Shown: positions 54,313 through 59,052 of the stretch, piece by piece | Position numbering within the stretch: the first letter of the stretch is position 1 | Layout of the letters: each line of letters begins with the position of its first letter | Assembly: GCA_035624355.1 (NCBI GenBank) | Contig: DASPRQ010000015.1 | Coordinates: 1-59,052, forward strand | Length of the DNA stretch: 59,052 nt | Direction of reading: 5' to 3' | From: Usitatibacter sp035624355 | GTDB taxonomy: Bacteria; Pseudomonadota; Gammaproteobacteria; Burkholderiales; Usitatibacteraceae | Translations under genes and position numbers: made by a program | The notes under the pieces: model-generated | What the model was told of the DNA's origin: nothing | Databases searched by the model: none | The model's input: the letters and a program-made list of their open reading frames with translations, nothing else

Positions 54313-54684
54313 ATGGCGAAAGGAACGACCGTCCGCTGGCTCGACGAGCCGGAAGAGCAGGACTACCCGGCCGCGCTCTCTTACCTGAGCTTGATGTTCC
54401 CGCCGAAGGTCGCCGCGGCGCATGTGCGCAAGCTGCGAGGCGCCAGGACCGTGGACTTCAAGGCGAAGGACATCTTCCGGGCATCGGGGCTCTCGCTGCT
54501 TGGGGTGAGCAACTCGCACGTCGAGCACGACCGGCAGAAGATCGCGACGGGCAAGCCGCTTTCGCCCCTGCTTCTCGTGCGCATCCCGGAGCGCTGCGGC
54601 CTGGTCATCGCCGACGGCTACCACCGCCTCTGCGCCGTGTACTCGTTCGCCGAGGACGCGGTCATCCCGTGCAAGATCGTATAG
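54313..54684 (+). CDS. small ParB/sulfiredoxin-like protein
   Basis: 123 residues. The C-terminal motif GLVIADGYHRLCAVYSFAEDAVIPCKIV resembles the ParB/Srx fold signature DG-H-R-x-x-A. The preceding part, DFKAKDIFRASGLSLLGVSNSHVEHDRQKI, supplies helices. No partition context is present; an enzymatic or nucleotide-binding role is possible. GGAGG lies upstream of the ATG. The secreted Cys-rich protein follows 38 bp downstream. Confidence 0.6.
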   Translation: MAKGTTVRWLDEPEEQDYPAALSYLSLMFPPKVAAAHVRKLRGARTVDFKAKDIFRASGLSLLGVSNSHVEHDRQKIATGKPLSPLLLVRIPERCGLVIADGYHRLCAVYSFAEDAVIPCKIV

Positions 54685-54722
54685 TGTGCGTCAACGACAA
54701 TCGACCCAGAGGAGGAAGCGCG

Positions 54723-55400
54723 ATGAAAACGCTTTGGATTGCCGGTGCCGTCTCCGTTCTCAGCTTCGCAAGCGTCCCGCTTCATGCGAAGAGTGTCTGC
54801 GACATCCACCACCTCGGATACACCAAGGCGCAATGCGACCAGTGCTCGAACATGAGGTGGAGCGTCACCCGCGTGACTCCGAAGGGTGAGTGCGTCGCCA
54901 CCACACCGCCCCAGCCCATCACGATCGGCGGCGCCAACAAGGGAACCCTGCCGCCAGCCCCGGTTCCCGCGAAGACTGTGTGCGATATTCACCACCTCGG
55001 GTACACCAAGGCCCAATGCGACCAGTGCTCGAACATGAGGTGGAGCGTTTCCACCGTGTTTCCGAAGGGTGAGTGCGTTTCCACCACACCGCCCCAGCCC
55101 ATCACGATCGGCGGCACCCACGGAATGCCACCGCCGCCACCGGCCGGCTCTTCGTGCACGCTCACGAACTGGGGGGGAGCGACGATTCCGCTCAAGTCGC
55201 CGAATTTCAGCGGAACGGGAGTCCCCGTCAGCGTGTGCGCGAAGGGCTACGACCTCGCGAAGTCGCAATTCCAGTGCTCGACGGGCGTTCCCGCGAGGGC
55301 ATTCAACTATCCGAACACGAACGTGACCTGCAACAAGACTACGGCGGTGGGCGGGAACCCCCAGGTCACGATCAATGGGAGGCCTTGCTGCATCAACTGA
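54723..55400 (+). CDS. secreted Cys-rich protein with two near-identical repeats
   Basis: 225 residues. A signal peptide (TLWIAGAVSVLSFASVPLHA) leads into two 46-residue repeats starting VCDIHHLGYTKAQCDQCSN and ending PPQPITIGG, each with four cysteines (positions 2, 14, 17 and 33 of the repeat) and only four amino-acid differences. A Pro-rich linker follows, then a C-terminal domain with six cysteines (SSCTLTNWGG...FQCSTG...VTCNKT...NGRPCCIN). Disulfide bonding in the periplasm or outside is likely. Family not recognised. GGAGGAA precedes the ATG. Confidence 0.8.
   Translation: MKTLWIAGAVSVLSFASVPLHAKSVCDIHHLGYTKAQCDQCSNMRWSVTRVTPKGECVATTPPQPITIGGANKGTLPPAPVPAKTVCDIHHLGYTKAQCDQCSNMRWSVSTVFPKGECVSTTPPQPITIGGTHGMPPPPPAGSSCTLTNWGGATIPLKSPNFSGTGVPVSVCAKGYDLAKSQFQCSTGVPARAFNYPNTNVTCNKTTAVGGNPQVTINGRPCCIN
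54795..54932 (+). repeat. intragenic tandem repeat, copy 1
   Basis: 138 bp encoding 46 residues from VCDIHHLG to ITIGG; copy 2 lies at 54978-55115, offset 183 bp. The two differ at a few third positions and four amino acids. Confidence 0.9.
54978..55115 (+). repeat. intragenic tandem repeat, copy 2
   Basis: 138 bp, second copy of the Cys4 repeat, separated from copy 1 by a 45-bp Pro/Ala-rich linker. Changes versus copy 1 are T-to-S, R-to-T, T-to-F and A-to-S, all between repeat residues 25 and 35. Confidence 0.9.
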
Positions 55401-55530
55401 CGGGATAGCTTTCGGGCTGCGAGGCGAACCTGGGGAGTTCTCGAAGTGCTCGCAGACCGGCGCATCGCCGATCGCATGCGGGAAGTCGACGGCGTCTGCT
55501 CGGCGCGCAACGGTTGAGGCTGCCGCGGCA

Positions 55531-56499
55531 ATGGAGCTCGCTCCGGTCCTGAACCATTGGGGGATCGCGCTCGTCTTCGCCGCGGTCTTCGTGGATCTCG
55601 GCGGCTTGCCGATCCCGTCGGCACCGTGGCTCGTGGTCGCGGGCGCGCTCTCGGTCGAAGGATCGCTGCGCGCCGACCTCGTCTTCGCCTCGGCATTCGC
55701 CGCCGCGGTAGTGGCGGATCACGCGTGGTTCCTCGCCGGCCGGCGCCACGGCCGCCGCTTGCTCGAGACGATCTGCCGGGTATCGATCTCGCCGGACATT
55801 TGCGTGAGCCGCACCGACGAGCTCCTCGGACGTTACGGGCCATCGCTGCTGCTGTTCGCGAAGTTCCTGCCCGGCGTTTCGGCTGTCTCCATTCCGACGA
55901 TGGCCGCGATGGGCGTGCCTTGGCGACGGTTCGTCCGATTCGAGGCGCCCGGGTGCGCAATCTGGTGCGGCGCCTACATCGGCGCGGGCGCGATCTTTCA
56001 CCGCGAGATCGACGACTTTCTGCGCACGATGAGGCGATTCGGCGCGGACGCCGTCGAGGTGGGCGTTGCGATCATCGCCGTCTACATTGCGGCGAAGGTC
56101 CTCGAGCGGCGACGCCTGCGCCGACTGCACGACCTCGTGCGAATCTCACCCGAGGAAGTCGCGCGTCGACTGGAAGACGGCGAAGACCTCGTGATCGTGG
56201 ATGCCCGCTCGCGCATCGCGCGCGCCTCCGATCCGCGCGCCCTGCCCCGCTCGATCGTTCTCGAGGATCCGCGCGCAGTCGATGCGCTTCCGCACGAATT
56301 GCGCGCGAAGACGGTGATCACGTTCTGCACGTGCCCCAACGAAGCGAGCGCGGCGTTCGTCGCCGAGCTGCTGCTCAAGGCGGGTTACCGCAACGTGCGC
56401 GTTCTGACGGGCGGCGAGCAGGCGCTCGACGTCCTCGTCGTCGCGGATCAGGAGGCCGTCGTGGCGATCGATCGCGGGGCCGTCGCCATCCAGGAGTGA
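55531..56499 (+). CDS. DedA-family membrane protein fused to a rhodanese domain
   Basis: 322 residues. The DedA/SNARE-associated part (about 1-185) shows VFVDLGGLPIPSAPWLVVAGALS, GRRHGRRLLE, LGRYGPSLLLFAKFLPGVSAVSIPTMAAMG and ROS-like basic loops. The C-terminal rhodanese-like domain (about 200-322) has LVIVDARSRIARA and the loop VITFCTCPNEASAAF with candidate active-site Cys, then YRNVRVLTGG. DedA proteins flip polyprenyl- or phospholipids; the rhodanese may add sulfur-related chemistry. Its end overlaps the convergent flavoprotein gene by 52 bp. Confidence 0.88.
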   Translation: MELAPVLNHWGIALVFAAVFVDLGGLPIPSAPWLVVAGALSVEGSLRADLVFASAFAAAVVADHAWFLAGRRHGRRLLETICRVSISPDICVSRTDELLGRYGPSLLLFAKFLPGVSAVSIPTMAAMGVPWRRFVRFEAPGCAIWCGAYIGAGAIFHREIDDFLRTMRRFGADAVEVGVAIIAVYIAAKVLERRRLRRLHDLVRISPEEVARRLEDGEDLVIVDARSRIARASDPRALPRSIVLEDPRAVDALPHELRAKTVITFCTCPNEASAAFVAELLLKAGYRNVRVLTGGEQALDVLVVADQEAVVAIDRGAVAIQE

Positions 56500-58127
56500 A
56501 TCTGGGCGACGACGTTCGCGCCCTCGCCGATCGCGCCGCCAACCCGTTTCACCGACCCCGATCGGACATCGCCGATCGCGAAGACACCGGGCACCGTAGT
56601 GGCGAGCGGCGCGCGCGGGTCGACGCCGGTCTTCACGAAGCCGTGCGCGTCGAGCTCGACGTCGCAGCCCTCGAGCCAGGCGGTGGCAGGATCCGCCCCC
56701 AGGAAGAGAAATACGTTGCGGATCGCGCGGGTTTCCTCGCGTGCCGTCGCGCCGTTTCGCCACGTCACGGACTCGACGCCGGTCCCCGGCGTGCCCTCGA
56801 GCCCGACAATCTGCGTCCGCGTCAGGACCTCGATGTTGGGAGTGGCCGCGATGCGGTCGATCAGGTATCGCGACATCGAGACCGCGAGCCCTTCGCCACG
56901 CACGAGCATCCAGACCTTCGAGGCGTGCGCGGAGAGAAAGACCGCTGCCTGTCCCGCCGAGTTGCCGCCGCCGACCAGCGCCACCTCCTGCCCGCTCGCG
57001 AGCCGCGCCTCGATCGGCGAGGCCCAGTACCACACGCCGTGTCCCTCCATCTCCCGCAGGTTGGCGCACGCGGGACGGCGGTAACGGGCGCCGCTCGCGA
57101 CCACGATGCTGCGCGCGCGAATCGCGCGGTCGTCGGAGAGCTCGAGCGCGAACGGCTCGCCGGGCGTCGGATCGCACGCAAGGCGCTTCGCCTCGACTGG
57201 GATCATCATTCGCACGCCGAACTTCTCGGCCTGGGTGTAGGCGCGAGCCGTGAGCGCGATTCCCGAGATGCCGGTCGGGAACCCGAAATAGTTCTCGATG
57301 CGCGCGCTCGCGCCCGCCTGGCCGCCGAAGGCGCGGGCATCGAGCGTCACGACCGAGAGGCCCTCCGATCCCGCGTACACCGCGGCCGCGAGACCCGCCG
57401 GCCCCGCCCCGACGATGGCGACGTCGTAGATCCGATCCACGGCCTCTCCGTCGGCCATGCCGATGCAGCGCGCGAGCTCCTCCTCCGTCGGATTGCGCAG
57501 CACCGTCCCGTCGGGGCAGATCGCGAGGGGCAGGTCGTGCGGCGACGGCGCATAGCGCTCGACGAACGCGTGCGCATCCGGATCGCTCGCAGGATCGAGC
57601 AGCAGGCTGGGAATGCCGTTGCGGCGCAGGAAGCCCTGCAGGCGCGCGAGCTCGGGACTCGTCGAGGCGCCCACGAGGACCGGTCCGCCGAAGCCGGACT
57701 CGATGAGCGCGACGCGGCGCAGGATCAGGGCGCGCGTCACCTTCTCCCCCACCGCGGCATCGGCGATGAGGAGCGAGCGCAAGTGCGAGGCATCCAGGAG
57801 CAGCGCTTCCACGTCCTCCATCGCAACGCCATCCACCAGCGCGCGGCGACCCGACAGCGCCGACAGCTCGCCCGTGAACGAGCCGCGGGTGTGCTCGCTC
57901 ACGCCGACGTCCTGGCCGTGCGCGTCTCGACCGGTGATCCGTACGTTTCCGGAGAGCAGCACGTACACGCCGGCGCTCGGCTTGCCCGTCTCGTACAGCT
58001 TCTCGCCGGGACCGAACCGGCGAACGATGCCGAACCGGCGCATGCGCTCGATCTCCGTGTCGTCGAGCTTCGGGAAGGCCTGCCCGAGGCGCGTCTTGAG
58101 CGCGGCGGATTCGTAGGCTGCGTACAT
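56448..58127 (-). CDS. cNMP-binding / thioredoxin-reductase-like flavoprotein lacking CxxC
   Basis: 559 residues. The N-terminal CRP-like cyclic-nucleotide domain (about 15-140) includes PGEKLYETGKPSAGVYVLLSGNVRI and FTGELSALSGRRALVDG. A thioredoxin/glutaredoxin-like linker (GGPVLVGASTSPELARLQGFLRRNG) precedes the TrxR-like part with FAD motif VAIVGAGPAGLAAAVYAGSEG and NADPH motif GGGNSAGQAAVFLS. The redox CxxC of TrxR (CATC) is replaced by WASP in GVWYWASPIE. The fusion is known; substrate and partner are not. Confidence 0.88.
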   Translation of the reverse strand: MYAAYESAALKTRLGQAFPKLDDTEIERMRRFGIVRRFGPGEKLYETGKPSAGVYVLLSGNVRITGRDAHGQDVGVSEHTRGSFTGELSALSGRRALVDGVAMEDVEALLLDASHLRSLLIADAAVGEKVTRALILRRVALIESGFGGPVLVGASTSPELARLQGFLRRNGIPSLLLDPASDPDAHAFVERYAPSPHDLPLAICPDGTVLRNPTEEELARCIGMADGEAVDRIYDVAIVGAGPAGLAAAVYAGSEGLSVVTLDARAFGGQAGASARIENYFGFPTGISGIALTARAYTQAEKFGVRMMIPVEAKRLACDPTPGEPFALELSDDRAIRARSIVVASGARYRRPACANLREMEGHGVWYWASPIEARLASGQEVALVGGGNSAGQAAVFLSAHASKVWMLVRGEGLAVSMSRYLIDRIAATPNIEVLTRTQIVGLEGTPGTGVESVTWRNGATAREETRAIRNVFLFLGADPATAWLEGCDVELDAHGFVKTGVDPRAPLATTVPGVFAIGDVRSGSVKRVGGAIGEGANVVAQIHSWMATAPRSIATTAS

Positions 58128-58180
58128 CCGTACAGCTTGACACAATTCGGTCGGCCCTTTGCCCGCTTCTTCGTCGGCTG

Positions 58181-58531
58181 CTACCTCCCGTGCGAGGCCC
58201 AGCGCACCTTCGCATCCGCGACGGAGAGTGCGAGCTCCGCGCCGGACGCGCTGCAGCCGGGACTCACGGTCACGTTCGCGGTGGAAGGATCCGCGTCCTG
58301 GTAGACGAGACGCAACGTGCAGGCTCCGGCCGTGCCCGGATCGACCTCGGCCGGCGTCGGCGCCCTGCATTGCCGTGTCTCGAGGTCGAATACATCCGGC
58401 GGAACGCAGCGCATGTGAATCGGCGTGCGGGCGCTGCAGATCGTCGTGCCGTCCGGCTGAGACGTGCAGACGGCAGCCGCCGGGAGACAAGCGCTCATCG
58501 TGGCGACGAGCAGGATCGACCTGAGCATCAT
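58181..58531 (-). CDS. small exported Cys-containing protein
   Basis: 116 residues. The signal sequence LRSILLVATMSACLPAAAVC is followed by a Cys-rich mature part (about seven cysteines: TTICSARTPIHMRCVPPD...TRQCRAPTP...GACTLRLVY...SPGCSAS). Disulfides are likely. No family recognised. The ATG at 58531 has GGGAGG at good spacing; ATGs at 58537 and 58528 are alternatives. Confidence 0.65.
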   Translation of the reverse strand: MMLRSILLVATMSACLPAAAVCTSQPDGTTICSARTPIHMRCVPPDVFDLETRQCRAPTPAEVDPGTAGACTLRLVYQDADPSTANVTVSPGCSASGAELALSVADAKVRWASHGR

Positions 58532-58537
58532 GACCAT

Positions 58538-58778
58538 CCCTCCCTGGTGTCAGGCGGCCAAGAACGTACCACCGCCGGAATATTACAGTCTATTGCGACG
58601 CAAGGTCGCGCGCGCTTCGTTCGCGTTTCGCGGCTCTTGCGACACGGGCGGAATTTCACCGGTCGATCCGCATGGATGCTTGCGAAGGGTCAAACCACGC
58701 TCTTGCGGGCAAGCGTAGCATTTTCGAAATCTCGCTATGGACTTTTTCCGCGTCACCGTTCGCAAGGAAGGGGGTCTC
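58538..58778. other. intergenic region between two small exported-protein genes
   Basis: 241 bp, AT-richer than its neighbourhood, with GAATATTAC near 58570 and the short inverted repeat CTTGC-GG-GCAAG near 58710 in a hypothetical leader. No gene or confident promoter is recognised. Confidence 0.4.
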
Positions 58779-59052
58779 ATGAAGCTCTACGGAAAAGCGC
58801 TTTCTTGCAGCCTGGTCGTCGTTGCTTGCGGCATCATCGGCAACGTGTCCGCGGAGCAGGGTTCGTTCGTCATCTGTCGCAGCGGCGTGACGTCCAGCCT
58901 GGCGAAGACCGAGGACACCGTCATCTATACCGTCGACCACCGAGGCGTCATATTGTCCGAGGAGCCGACGAAGTTCCTCGACAACTTCACGCAACGCTGC
59001 GTAGGGACCATCGCCGTCATCCATGGAAAACAGACGGGCGAAGGTTTCTGCC
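58779..59052 (+). CDS. exported protein, 3' end outside window
   Basis: The frame stays open to the last base, giving at least 91 residues. A signal sequence (KALSCSLVVVACGIIGNVSAE) precedes EQGSFVICRSGVTSSLAKTEDTVIYTVDHRGVILSEEPTKFLDNF, with further Cys. GGAAGGGGG lies 6 nt before the ATG, confirming the start. Family unknown; truncated by the window edge. Confidence 0.7.
   Translation, partial: MKLYGKALSCSLVVVACGIIGNVSAEQGSFVICRSGVTSSLAKTEDTVIYTVDHRGVILSEEPTKFLDNFTQRCVGTIAVIHGKQTGEGFC

Noticed and set aside
54686..55072. Two similar short frames inside the Cys-rich protein gene
   Set aside because: They are out-of-frame readings of the two DNA repeats; the signal peptide and Cys pattern support the other frame.

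Overview
The window is very GC-rich, densely packed chromosomal DNA. Coding style and gene content point to a betaproteobacterium (Burkholderiales-like): a 329-residue GAAGQIG-type malate dehydrogenase, a DUF3562 protein, paired Hsp20s, a MerT/MerP pair and FNR-type palindromes. No insertion sequence, phage gene, CRISPR array or rRNA was recognised. Gene identities come from reading protein motifs by eye. No database search was possible.

Layout. 1-8806: the 3' end of an MFS transporter, a small lipoprotein, mdh, a DMT permease, a membrane protein with a degenerate GGDEF domain, two paralogous pilin-like proteins, an IHF/HU-type protein, small membrane proteins, a propeller-like lipoprotein and tRNA-Ser(CGA). 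8873-15275: an AhpD/CMD-like protein, parE and parC, a 50-residue membrane protein, an Hsp20 pair behind a sigma-32-like promoter, and tRNA-Arg(CCT). 15295-22338: a Ser/Thr kinase with C-terminal EF-hands, an HD-domain protein coupled to an alpha/beta hydrolase, a YdcH-like protein, a lytic transglycosylase, a methyltransferase coupled to phosphatidylserine decarboxylase, DUF3562 behind a perfect FNR box, and Dps.

22452-34116 is a complete [NiFe]-hydrogenase locus. The leftward operon encodes a maturation protease, a short HupH, a Tat-exported small subunit, a NarI/Isp1-like cytochrome b, the large subunit and an HdrD/Isp2-like Fe-S protein. The rightward operon is hypC-A-B-D-F-E. An FNR-like palindrome between them is placed about -42 from a plausible hyp promoter. 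I infer a membrane-bound Isp-type (group 1e-like) uptake hydrogenase feeding quinone or thiol metabolism and controlled by oxygen.

34129-38739 is a TolC/MacA/ATPase/permease export operon with every junction overlapping. 38931-44224 holds PPK2, a site-2 protease with CBS domains, and gnd-zwf-pgl (oxidative pentose phosphate). 44288-50133: an MscS channel, an FMN-binding protein, merT-merP without merR or merA, an MFS transporter with an apparent CTG start, and a large unrecognised protein. 50155-59052: a CBS protein, a membrane protein, an OmpA-family protein with a duplicated N-terminal module, cardiolipin synthase, a ParB-like small protein, a secreted Cys-rich protein with two nearly identical 46-residue repeats, a DedA-rhodanese fusion, a cNMP-binding/TrxR-like flavoprotein without the CxxC, and two small exported proteins, the last cut by the window end.

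The most distinctive items are the hydrogenase locus with its unusual isp2 position and shared FNR-like site, the EF-hand kinase, the duplicated Cys-rich and OmpA proteins, the pilin-like pair, several structured 5' leaders, and repeated use of non-AUG starts at overlapping gene junctions.
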